From Shewanella waksmanii ATCC BAA-643 (lineage in GTDB: Bacteria; Pseudomonadota; Gammaproteobacteria; Enterobacterales; Shewanellaceae), in assembly GCF_000518805.1 (NCBI RefSeq), contig NZ_JAEH01000009.1, positions 1 to 64,000 on the forward strand: 64,000 nucleotides of DNA. The letters run 5' to 3'. Position numbers and translations under genes: made by a program. The notes under the pieces were generated by a model that was not told the origin of the DNA, did not search any database, and saw only the letters and a list, made by a program, of their open reading frames with translations. Positions 21,167 to 29,656 of the stretch are shown here, one piece after another (positions within the stretch are counted from its first letter, which is position 1; each line of letters starts with the position of its first letter).

Positions 21167-24100
21167 CAACTAAACCTAATAATGCCTCAACCGGATGTTT
21201 AGGCTTAAACCCACCAAAACGCTTCACTTGGCTACGGCACGAATAACCAGAGACCAAAATCTTATCTTGCGGCAGCGATTTAATGGTGTCATCCCATGAC
21301 ATCTGGTACAGGGTTTGCGAGCGTTCAATATTGTCTGCTTCATGGCCATAGGTGCCAGCCATGCCACAGCAACCCAAACTAACTGTATTTAATTTAGCAC
21401 CAAAATGACTGAATATCTGTTGCCATTCGCTAGCTGTTTTTGGCTTAGCGGTCGACTCGGTGCAATGACTAAACCAAGTAAACTCAGCTTGTTGCTCATC
21501 GCCTGTGGCTGTAGCGGGAAGGTTCACTATCGCCGACAACAACCATTCGTTAGCCAATTGCACATTAAAGTCACCGCGGTCACTGCCCAGCACTTCTTGA
21601 TATTCATCGCGATAACACAGCACCATCGCCGGATCTACGCCAACCATCGGCATATTAAGCGCGAATACTTGATTCAAGAAATCCGCACTCGACTTAGCGG
21701 TTTTGGCAAATTTATCTAAGAAACCTTTAATATGAATAGGCTTACCGTTAGGTTTAAACGGTAATAGCACAGGCTTGTAACCCAGCTTTTCAATCAACTT
21801 AATAAAGTGATAAACCGTGGCTGATTCATAAAAACTATTAAATGGATCTTGCACCACAAGCACATATTGCTCTCGGTCTTGCTGCGGTATCGCTTTTAGT
21901 GCATCTAAATCATAGCCTCGACAGGCGTGGCCATCTAAGCGCTGTTTTAGTGTCGGTACCGACAATGCGGGTGAGTCAACATAACCCAATGACTTCTTAA
22001 TCACCCATTGGCTTATCGGATTTTGAGACGCTAAATTTGTCGCTCTAGGCACCATCGCCATATACGGCAGCGCATCTTCAATACCGGCCACCAGATAATC
22101 TTTTGCCGGGCGCAGATAACGCTGATAATAGATATTGAAAAATTGCGCTCTAAACTTAGGCACATCAACTTTAACCGGACATTGAGCACTACACGCTTTA
22201 CAGGCTAGACAACCTTTTAGCGAATCCATCACTTCGTGGGAATAATCATATTCGCGATCTTTCTTTAAGGTGTTCTGAGTGCGCTGTAACCACCCTAAAG
22301 GTTTGGCTTTGGCTAACGCTTCAACATCCACATTTTCAGCTTCCAATAGTCGCAGCCATTCACGCATCAATCCAGCTCGTCCTTTTGGCGAGTGAATACG
22401 ATCGCCCGTCACCTTAAACGACGGACACATAGGCGAGTACACACTGTAATTAAAGCATAAGCCATTTCCATTACAGTTCATTACATCGGGAAAAGCATCA
22501 CGGGTGTTAACCGGAATTTGGCGATCGAATGCACCACGCTTGGTGCTATCAACATTGTATTGCAATTCACCGGCATCAATTGGTGCAACCAGTTTGCCCG
22601 GATTAAGTTTATTATGGGGGTCAAACAAGGTTTTTACCTGTCTAAGACTTTGGTAAAGCGTGTCACCAAATACTGCTGGCCCATATTCGCCGCGAACACC
22701 TTTACCATGCTCGCCCCACATCAAACCACCGTACTTTAAGGTCAGCGCTGCCACTTGATCAGACACGGTTTTCAGCAAACGCTCATCTTGCGGATCGCAC
22801 ATATCCAATGCGGGTCTAACATGAAGTACACCAGCGTCCACATGCCCAAACATACCGTACTGCAATTTATGGCTATCGAGCAGCGCACGAAACTCCATAA
22901 TAAAATCGGCTAACTTTTCTGGCGGCACAGCGGTATCTTCGGCAAAAGCTAACGGCTTACGTTTTCCTTTAGTCGCACCCAACAAGCCTACCGCTTTTTT
23001 ACGCATCGCATAAATGGTATTAATACTGCTCTTGTCAGCAGTAACTTGATAGCCCAGCAAACCAGCTTCACCGCCAGCTAACTGCTTATCTAACATGGCC
23101 GATAGTTTGGCAACGCGAGACTCTACATCATCGGTCTCACCGGCAAACTCCACCATATTGAGACCATCAATAACACCACCGGGTACCGCTTTAATTAAAT
23201 CTGACACTGAGTGCCAAATAATGTCTTGCTGCGCCAAATTCAGCACTTTGGAGTCTATCGTTTCAACGACGGTTGCATTGGCTTTCACTAAATCAGGTGC
23301 ATGGCGAAGCGCTGATTCAAATGAGTCATATTTGATATTGACCATCATCCGGGTTGTCGGCAGTGGCGTAATATCTAATTTGGCTTCGGTGATCACCGCC
23401 AATGCGCCTTCTGAGCCGGCAATAATGCGCGATAAGTTAAATTGCTGTAGCGACTCATCCCATACATTTTTAAGATCGTAGCCGGTCAAGAAACGGTTCA
23501 GTTTAGGAAACCTTGCTTCAATCTCATCGCGCTGTGCTAAGGTCAATGCCGATATGGTTTGCTGCAATTTAGCGGCAATGCCCGTTGGCTGTTGTTCAAG
23601 TTGCTCTTGTAACTGCTCACGGGTAACCGCATCGGTTTCTAGGACTGAGCCATCGTGCAATACACTGGTGAGTGCTAATACATGATCGGATGTCTTGCCA
23701 TAAACTAACGACCCCGCACCGGAGGCGTCGGTATTAATCATACCGCCTAGCGTTGCGCGATTAGAGGTCGATAAATCGGGACTGAAAAAGAAACCATGAG
23801 GACGCAAGGCATCATTTAACGCATCTTTGACGACCCCAGCCTCGACTTTAACCCAGCGCTCCTGCGGGTTAATCTCAATCACTCGGTTCATGTAGCGTGA
23901 CATGTCCAAAATGATACCGTGGGTCAGTGATTGGCCGTTGGTACCTGTGCCGCCACCGCGCGCGCTAAACACCACCGATTTAAAATCGGGCTGCGAAGCC
24001 ATTTTCATCACAAGTCGCACATCGGCCTGGGTTTTCGGGTAAACCACCGCTTGGGGAAGAAATTGATAAACAGAGTTATCTGTCGCTTGGGCAAGCCGTG

Positions 24101-24209
24101 CGCTATAGCGCTTATCAATATCACCAGTAAACTGACTGCTGGCCAACGCGTCTAAAAATTGCAGATAAGTTGGCTCGAGTGTTTGTTGATGCGATAGCTT
24201 AGGGAGCAT
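21156..24209 (-). CDS. ydiJ: YdiJ-type FAD/Fe-S oxidoreductase (D-2-hydroxyglutarate dehydrogenase type)
   Basis: The 1017 residues match E. coli YdiJ in length and closely in sequence. An N-terminal FAD-binding PCMH domain (RGGGTGTNGQSL near 85, SNRATLGGMINTDASG near 160) is followed by a vanillyl-alcohol-oxidase-type C-domain. A ferredoxin-like Fe-S part comes next (CLACKACSAQCPVK near 670), then a C-terminal CCG-type domain with SLGCCGMAGTYGHE near 960. YdiJ-type enzymes oxidise D-2-hydroxyglutarate and pass electrons towards the respiratory chain. Related D-lactate dehydrogenases are the alternative. It lies next to ppsA, as does the E. coli ydi region. Confidence 0.88.
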   Translation of the reverse strand: MLPKLSHQQTLEPTYLQFLDALASSQFTGDIDKRYSARLAQATDNSVYQFLPQAVVYPKTQADVRLVMKMASQPDFKSVVFSARGGGTGTNGQSLTHGIILDMSRYMNRVIEINPQERWVKVEAGVVKDALNDALRPHGFFFSPDLSTSNRATLGGMINTDASGAGSLVYGKTSDHVLALTSVLHDGSVLETDAVTREQLQEQLEQQPTGIAAKLQQTISALTLAQRDEIEARFPKLNRFLTGYDLKNVWDESLQQFNLSRIIAGSEGALAVITEAKLDITPLPTTRMMVNIKYDSFESALRHAPDLVKANATVVETIDSKVLNLAQQDIIWHSVSDLIKAVPGGVIDGLNMVEFAGETDDVESRVAKLSAMLDKQLAGGEAGLLGYQVTADKSSINTIYAMRKKAVGLLGATKGKRKPLAFAEDTAVPPEKLADFIMEFRALLDSHKLQYGMFGHVDAGVLHVRPALDMCDPQDERLLKTVSDQVAALTLKYGGLMWGEHGKGVRGEYGPAVFGDTLYQSLRQVKTLFDPHNKLNPGKLVAPIDAGELQYNVDSTKRGAFDRQIPVNTRDAFPDVMNCNGNGLCFNYSVYSPMCPSFKVTGDRIHSPKGRAGLMREWLRLLEAENVDVEALAKAKPLGWLQRTQNTLKKDREYDYSHEVMDSLKGCLACKACSAQCPVKVDVPKFRAQFFNIYYQRYLRPAKDYLVAGIEDALPYMAMVPRATNLASQNPISQWVIKKSLGYVDSPALSVPTLKQRLDGHACRGYDLDALKAIPQQDREQYVLVVQDPFNSFYESATVYHFIKLIEKLGYKPVLLPFKPNGKPIHIKGFLDKFAKTAKSSADFLNQVFALNMPMVGVDPAMVLCYRDEYQEVLGSDRGDFNVQLANEWLLSAIVNLPATATGDEQQAEFTWFSHCTESTAKPKTASEWQQIFSHFGAKLNTVSLGCCGMAGTYGHEADNIERSQTLYQMSWDDTIKSLPQDKILVSGYSCRSQVKRFGGFKPKHPVEALLGLVDGR

Positions 24210-24255
24210 GTTGGTGTCTAATGTCGTTATTGGATTTATAACGCCATTATAAACA

Positions 24256-24284
24256 AAAAAAAGCCGCTAAAAAGCGGCTTTTTT
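24256..24284 (-). terminator. Rho-independent terminator of ppsA
   Basis: The stem AAGCCGCT/AGCGGCTT is flanked by A and T tracts. It lies between the ppsA stop and the ydiJ start, so ydiJ should have its own promoter. Confidence 0.88.
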
Positions 24285-24313
24285 GAGATTAGCTTATTCT
24301 TTTTAAAGAATAA

Positions 24314-26683
24314 TTAACCGTGTTCTTTACCTAGGTATAACCAAGTGTCGATTACGGTATCAGGGTTAAGTGACACAGTATCAATACCTTGCTCCACTAA
24401 CCAAGCCGCAAAATCGGCGTGATCTGATGGGCCTTGACCACAGATACCCACATAGGCACCTTTATCTTTTGCAGCTTTAATCGCCATGGCTAGCAATACT
24501 TTAACTGCTTCATTTCGCTCATCAAATAGATGACTGATAATGCCTGAGTCACGGTCAAGACCTAATGTCAGCTGAGTTAAGTCGTTTGAACCAATCGAGA
24601 AGCCGTCAAAATGCTCTAAGAACTGTTCAGCAAGTAGTGCATTTGATGGTAATTCGCACATCATAATAACGCGCAAACCATCTTTGCCGCGCTCTAGGCC
24701 TTGCTCTTTCAGCAGTTCAATCACCTGCTCAGCTTCGCCTAAAGTACGTACGAACGGAATCATAATCTCAACATTGGTTAGACCCATCTCGTTACGTACA
24801 CGCTTAATTGCTTCACATTCTAGCGCGAAACAATCACGGAATGATTCAGAGATATAACGGCTCGCACCGCGGAAACCAAGCATTGGGTTCTCTTCTTCTG
24901 GTTCGTAGTGCTCACCACCGACTAGGTTGGCATATTCATTTGACTTAAAGTCAGACATACGCACAATCACTTTCTTTGGATGGAAAGCAGAAGCAATAGT
25001 TGCAATACCTTCAACCAAACGTGCCACATAGTATTCAACCGGTGATTCGTAGCCAGCAATCATCTCATGGATTTCTTGCTGAAGCGCCGCATCTTGCTGA
25101 TTGAACTCAAGCAATGCTTTAGGGTGAATACCGATCATGCGGTTAATGATGAACTCAAGACGAGCTAGACCAACACCTTCATTAGGTAGACGGGCAAAGT
25201 CGAATGCACGATCAGGGTTACCCACGTTCATCATAATCTTCATTGGCAGATCAGGCATAGAGTCAACACGTGAAGACATCACTTCAAACTCTTGAATACC
25301 GTCATAAATGAAACCAGTGTCACCTTCGGCACAAGATACAGTCACTTGTTGACCATTTTGGATACGGTCAGTGACATCACCACAACCTACAACTGCTGGA
25401 ACGCCAAGTTCACGGGCAATGATGGCTGCGTGACAAGTACGGCCACCACGGTTGGTAACAATCGCACTGGCACGCTTCATGATTGGTTCCCAATCAGGAT
25501 CGGTCATGTCTGTTACCAGTACATCACCTTCTTTGATTTGGTCCATATCATCAATTGATGCAAGTACCTTAGCCACACCGCTACCAATCTTATGACCAAT
25601 AGCACGGCCTTCACTCACAACCTCACCTTTAGTCTTAAGGTTATAACGTTCAATCAGCTGAACATCTTCGCGTGAACGTACGGTCTCTGGACGGGCTTGC
25701 ACAATATAAAGCTTACCGTCGTTACCATCTTTAGCCCATTCGATGTCCATTGGACGACCGTAGTGCTTTTCAATGATCATGGCTTGCTTAGCAAGTTCTT
25801 GCACTTCAGCATCGTTAATAGAGAACTGGCGACGGTTGTCAGCGGGTACGTCTTCAATCTTAACTTGCTTGCCGTGGCTAGTATCATCGGAGTAAACCAT
25901 CTGGATAAGCTTGCTACCAATATTACGGCGAACAACAGCCTTGTGACCGGCGGTTAAGCTAGGCTTATGCACATAGAACTCGTCTGGGTTTACGGCGCCT
26001 TGAACAACCATTTCACCTAGACCAAATGATGATGTGATAAATACCACGTCGTTGTTACCTGATTCTGTGTCCATGGTGAACATAACACCAGAAGCAGCAG
26101 TATCAGAACGAACCATGCGCTGTACACCGGCAGATAACGCTACGCCTTTATGGTCGTAACCTTGGTGCACGCGATAAGAGATAGCACGGTCGTTGAAAAG
26201 TGAAGCGAACACGTGCTTGATAGCCACAAGTACTGCGTCATAACCTTTCACATTCAAGAATGTTTCTTGTTGACCAGCAAATGAAGCATCAGGCATATCT
26301 TCTGCAGTCGCTGAAGAGCGAACCGCAAATGAAGCGTCTTTTGTTTCAGATGAAAGCTGGTCATACGAATCACGTACAACCTGCTCGAATTCAGGGTGGA
26401 ATGGGGTATCGATAACCCACTGTCTTATCTGTGCACCGGCTGTAGCGAGTGCGTTCACGTCATCTACATCTAGAGATTCTAGAATATCGTATATCTTCTG
26501 GTTCAGTCCGCTTTGTTCAAGAAATTCGTTGAACGCAAAAGAGGTGGTCGCAAAGCCACCAGGCACTTGAACACCTGCATTAGCTAGATTGCTGATCATC
26601 TCCCCAAGAGAGGCATTCTTACCGCCTACCTTGTTGACGTCACCCATGCCTAATTCTTGATACCAGAGTACATATTGCTGCAC
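24314..26683 (-). CDS. ppsA: Phosphoenolpyruvate synthase
   Basis: PpsA makes PEP from pyruvate and ATP, releasing AMP and phosphate, for gluconeogenesis. The 789 residues contain an N-terminal ATP-grasp domain ([11 protein letters not shown] near 20, [20 protein letters not shown] near 118), the phosphohistidine domain with [15 protein letters not shown] near 415, and a C-terminal PEP-binding barrel ([15 protein letters not shown] and CGQGPSD). The start codon is GTG 26683, with GGAG 9 nt upstream. It is divergent from ppsR, whose product switches it on and off. Confidence 0.97.
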   Translation of the reverse strand: MQQYVLWYQELGMGDVNKVGGKNASLGEMISNLANAGVQVPGGFATTSFAFNEFLEQSGLNQKIYDILESLDVDDVNALATAGAQIRQWVIDTPFHPEFEQVVRDSYDQLSSETKDASFAVRSSATAEDMPDASFAGQQETFLNVKGYDAVLVAIKHVFASLFNDRAISYRVHQGYDHKGVALSAGVQRMVRSDTAASGVMFTMDTESGNNDVVFITSSFGLGEMVVQGAVNPDEFYVHKPSLTAGHKAVVRRNIGSKLIQMVYSDDTSHGKQVKIEDVPADNRRQFSINDAEVQELAKQAMIIEKHYGRPMDIEWAKDGNDGKLYIVQARPETVRSREDVQLIERYNLKTKGEVVSEGRAIGHKIGSGVAKVLASIDDMDQIKEGDVLVTDMTDPDWEPIMKRASAIVTNRGGRTCHAAIIARELGVPAVVGCGDVTDRIQNGQQVTVSCAEGDTGFIYDGIQEFEVMSSRVDSMPDLPMKIMMNVGNPDRAFDFARLPNEGVGLARLEFIINRMIGIHPKALLEFNQQDAALQQEIHEMIAGYESPVEYYVARLVEGIATIASAFHPKKVIVRMSDFKSNEYANLVGGEHYEPEEENPMLGFRGASRYISESFRDCFALECEAIKRVRNEMGLTNVEIMIPFVRTLGEAEQVIELLKEQGLERGKDGLRVIMMCELPSNALLAEQFLEHFDGFSIGSNDLTQLTLGLDRDSGIISHLFDERNEAVKVLLAMAIKAAKDKGAYVGICGQGPSDHADFAAWLVEQGIDTVSLNPDTVIDTWLYLGKEHG

Positions 26684-26809
26684 AGTTCTATCTCCGCAAG
26701 TTTATTTCAGTGTGGCCCCTTCACATGAGGGCAGCGGCATTTTACACTCCATCGCAACAAGCGTAAATCTATAATTTTATTTGTAATTTTATTACTACAA
26801 GAGGTCAAA

Positions 26810-27622
26810 ATGTTACGTAAAGTCTTTTATATCTCAGATGGGACCGCGATCACAGCTGAAGTGTTTGGCCATGCCGTTCTTTCACAATTTCCAGTTGAAT
26901 TTGAATCACTTACAATTCCGTTCGTTGAGACCACACAGCGAGCTGAACAAGTTAAAGCGCAAATAAATGATAGTTTTATTACAACAGGTGAGCGACCTTT
27001 GGTTTTCCATTCTATTGTCAAACCTGAGATCCGGGACATTATTTACAGCAGTGAAGGCCTAGATCACGATTTTTTGAACACTTTTGTCGCGCCACTGGAA
27101 AAACAACTGGGTGTCACCGCCGCTCCAGTGCTTCATCGCACCCACGGTAAAGCCAATGACAGTTACGAAGCGCGAATCGACGCCATTAATTTTGCCATGG
27201 ATAATGACGATGGCCAGACACTCAAACATATAGATAAAGCCGATCTGGTGTTGTTGGGCGTATCGCGCTGCGGCAAAACGCCAAGCAGCCTCTACCTTTC
27301 AATGCAATTTGGTATAAAAGCAGCAAACTATCCTTTCATCGAAGATGACATGGATAACCTTAAATTACCTGAAGCATTAAAACGGAATAAGCAAAAACTA
27401 TTTGGTCTAACTATCGATCCTGTACGCCTACATGAGATCCGCCAAAGTCGCATGGAGAACAGTCGTTACTCATCACTGCGACAGTGCCGTATAGAAGTCA
27501 AAGAAGTAGAGATGATGTACAAACGCGAGCGTATCCCCTTTGTAAACACCACTAATCATTCAGTGGAAGAGATTGCCACTAAAATACTCGATGTAACCGG
27601 ATTAGAGCGTCACATGTTCTAA
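26810..27622 (+). CDS. ppsR: PEP synthase regulatory protein (kinase/pyrophosphorylase)
   Basis: PpsR inactivates PpsA by ADP-dependent threonine phosphorylation and reactivates it by phosphate-dependent dephosphorylation. The 270 residues match the DUF299 family: the N-terminal [20 protein letters not shown] and the P-loop GVSRCGKT at 150-157. GAGG lies 6 nt before the ATG. It is divergent from ppsA across 126 bp and followed by aroH, the E. coli order ppsA-ppsR-aroH. Confidence 0.96.
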   Translation: MLRKVFYISDGTAITAEVFGHAVLSQFPVEFESLTIPFVETTQRAEQVKAQINDSFITTGERPLVFHSIVKPEIRDIIYSSEGLDHDFLNTFVAPLEKQLGVTAAPVLHRTHGKANDSYEARIDAINFAMDNDDGQTLKHIDKADLVLLGVSRCGKTPSSLYLSMQFGIKAANYPFIEDDMDNLKLPEALKRNKQKLFGLTIDPVRLHEIRQSRMENSRYSSLRQCRIEVKEVEMMYKRERIPFVNTTNHSVEEIATKILDVTGLERHMF

Positions 27623-27711
27623 TTCTTAAGTGTACTGAAGTCGACTTTTTGGCATTTTTGTACACTAAAAGGCACAGTTGCTTAAAATTTGCTACAAAAT
27701 AGCTGTTTTAA

Positions 27712-27743
27712 GCGCTGTGTTACAGCGCGCTATTGGTTATAAT
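27712..27743 (+). promoter_or_regulatory. aroH promoter with palindrome at the -35 region
   Basis: A perfect -10 box TATAAT (27738-27743) lies 46 bp before the aroH start. The palindrome GCGCTGT-GTT-ACAGCGC (27712-27728) covers the place where the -35 box should be; no good -35 hexamer is visible. This looks like an operator overlapping a promoter. It resembles neither the TrpR (CTAG-type) nor the TyrR site, so the regulator is unknown. Confidence 0.45.
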
Positions 27744-27789
27744 CCGAGGTAATACGGCAATATGCCCATACGAACGCTCGGTAGAATGA

Positions 27790-28854
27790 ATGACCATTAA
27801 AACAGACGAACTCCGTACCACCCTGCTTTGCAAAGCAATTTCACCTGCAAAGTTGGCCGCAGAATATCCGCTGACCCAAGAAGCTGCAGACTACTTAGTA
27901 CAGCAGCGACGTGAAGTTGAAGCCATATTAACTGGTGAAGACAAGCGTCTACTTGTCATTATCGGCCCATGTTCAATCCACGATACCGAAGGCGCTATCG
28001 ATTATGCCAAGCGCTTAGCTAAGCTCCACGCTGAGCTAAAAGATGATTTATGTATCTTAATGCGGGTATATTTCGAAAAGCCGCGCACGACGGTAGGCTG
28101 GAAAGGCTTGATTTCAGATCCCGATCTTGATGGCAGCTTTAATGCCAATAAAGGTCTACGTTTAGCCCGTGAACTACTGCAACAGATAACCGAGCTTAAG
28201 TTACCCATTGCGACTGAGTTTCTCGATATGGTGAACGGTCAATATATTGCAGATTTGATTACTTGGGGAGCGGTTGGCGCTCGCACCACCGAAAGTCAAA
28301 TTCACCGAGAAATGGCATCAGCCCTCTCTTGCCCAGTTGGGTTTAAAAACGGTACCGATGGCAATATTAATATCGCTGTCGATGCTGTGCGCGCGGCAAA
28401 AGAGCCACACATTTTCTATTCGCCAGACAAAGACGGTGCCATGGCGGTATACCGCACCAGTGGTAACCCCTATGGCCACATTATTCTTCGTGGTGGCAAA
28501 CAGCCAAACTACCATGAAGCCGATGTACAAGCAGCAGCCGATAAACTCGACCAAGTTGGTGTGTCACATCGCATGGTGGTTGACTTCAGTCATGGCAATA
28601 GCCAGAAGCAGCATAAACAACAGCTTAATGTGGCAAAAGATGTCATGGCGCAGATCGAAAAAGGCTCCACTGCCATTGCCGGTATTATGGCAGAAAGCTT
28701 TATTGAAGAAGGCAATCAAAAAGTCGTTGCTGGCGAGCCGCTTTGCTATGGTAAGAGCATCACCGATGCCTGTTTGCATTGGCAAGATTCAGAGCAGCTT
28801 ATTCGCGATCTGGCCAAAGCGTCGCGTGTACGTATTAATAAACTGAGCAAATAG
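27790..28854 (+). CDS. aroH: 3-deoxy-7-phosphoheptulonate synthase, AroH type
   Basis: DAHP synthase joins PEP and erythrose 4-phosphate, the first step of the shikimate pathway. The 354 residues follow the class I-alpha enzymes: RLLVIIGPCSIHD near 55, YFEKPRTTVGWKGLISDP near 94, GARTTESQIHREMASAL near 163, and FSHGNSQKQH near 267. Sequence and position after ppsR resemble E. coli AroH, the Trp-sensitive isozyme. Feedback specificity is inferred, not seen. The ATG is 27790; another ATG just upstream (27786) is out of frame. Confidence 0.92.
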   Translation: MTIKTDELRTTLLCKAISPAKLAAEYPLTQEAADYLVQQRREVEAILTGEDKRLLVIIGPCSIHDTEGAIDYAKRLAKLHAELKDDLCILMRVYFEKPRTTVGWKGLISDPDLDGSFNANKGLRLARELLQQITELKLPIATEFLDMVNGQYIADLITWGAVGARTTESQIHREMASALSCPVGFKNGTDGNINIAVDAVRAAKEPHIFYSPDKDGAMAVYRTSGNPYGHIILRGGKQPNYHEADVQAAADKLDQVGVSHRMVVDFSHGNSQKQHKQQLNVAKDVMAQIEKGSTAIAGIMAESFIEEGNQKVVAGEPLCYGKSITDACLHWQDSEQLIRDLAKASRVRINKLSK

Positions 28855-28887
28855 CCCAACAATTAAGTCAGCTAGTAATTAAAAAAT

Positions 28888-28919
28888 AAAAAGCCAGTCC
28901 CAATAGGACTGGCTTTTTT
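28888..28919. terminator. Bidirectional Rho-independent terminator
   Basis: The stem AAGCCAGTCC/GGACTGGCTT has flanking A and T runs. It lies between the converging aroH and DUF4136 genes. Confidence 0.9.
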
Positions 28920-28936
28920 ATGCCTCGCTAACGTTA

Positions 28937-29500
28937 TTAGCTATGGGGGATCGGCTGCATCATTTTATCTAACAGCTGATCAAACCGCGCTTGGCGTTGC
29001 TCACCGCTTTGCTCGAAATCAGTAAAACCTTGCGCTAACACTCGCCATATAGGCTGGATTTGATGGGGGTTAAACACAGCAATTAGCACTGAGCCTTTTT
29101 CATATTTATCATGATCGACATTTTGGGTCGACAAACCGGGAACTAAACCGGCTCTTTTCATTATTTCGGCGTCACTCATTTCCGCTTCAAGGGCAAGCCC
29201 GTAGCCAATCAACATGGCAGGTGACGATGATAATGACACCAACTGGTAACCTTTTTGGCTCATCACCTCATTGATGGCTTGTTGCATATGTGCCTTTACT
29301 GCCACCTGATCAATCCGCTCATCAGCCATCACGTTATCGACAGATGGATGCCAAGCATAGGTATTTTTTTGCTGTGGTACTAAACTGATATCACCACTGG
29401 TGACCATCGTAGTGCGAGACAAAGGGTTGCTAACACTTTCTTGTGTGGCACAACCAACCGTCAACATCAAGATAGTCGCAGCTATACATTTCTTCATCAT
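28937..29500 (-). CDS. DUF4136-type lipoprotein
   Basis: The 187 residues begin with a lipoprotein signal ending LMLTVGC (Cys at about 17), followed by Ala, so it is probably an outer-membrane lipoprotein. The body, with NTYAWHPS near 46, QQAINEVMSQKGYQLV near 92 and LIGYGLALE, fits DUF4136 as I remember it. Two adjacent ATGs are possible starts. It shares a terminator with aroH but no evident function; nothing nearby suggests a role. Confidence 0.75.
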   Translation of the reverse strand: MMKKCIAATILMLTVGCATQESVSNPLSRTTMVTSGDISLVPQQKNTYAWHPSVDNVMADERIDQVAVKAHMQQAINEVMSQKGYQLVSLSSSPAMLIGYGLALEAEMSDAEIMKRAGLVPGLSTQNVDHDKYEKGSVLIAVFNPHQIQPIWRVLAQGFTDFEQSGEQRQARFDQLLDKMMQPIPHS

Positions 29501-29597
29501 AATCAGTCTGTTTCCTTATTTGATGAGATCCCTTGGTGGATGAATTCAATATATCAGTGACTAGGTTAACCTAAGCTGACTCATTTGTAATCAAAAC

Positions 29598-29633
29598 AAA
29601 AAAGCACCGACCTAAGGTCGATGCTTTTGTTTA
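29598..29633 (-). terminator. Rho-independent terminator of the collagenase gene
   Basis: An imperfect long stem (AAAAGCACCGACC / GGTCGATGCTTTT, one mismatch) has T runs on the minus strand. It lies about 25 bp after the collagenase stop. Confidence 0.8.
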
Positions 29634-29656
29634 ACAATAGTGCCTATTGATTACAA

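Noticed and set aside
28274-28846. 190-codon open frame inside aroH
   Set aside because: It lies in another frame of a clear DAHP synthase gene. Its product is low-complexity in style and matches nothing I know.
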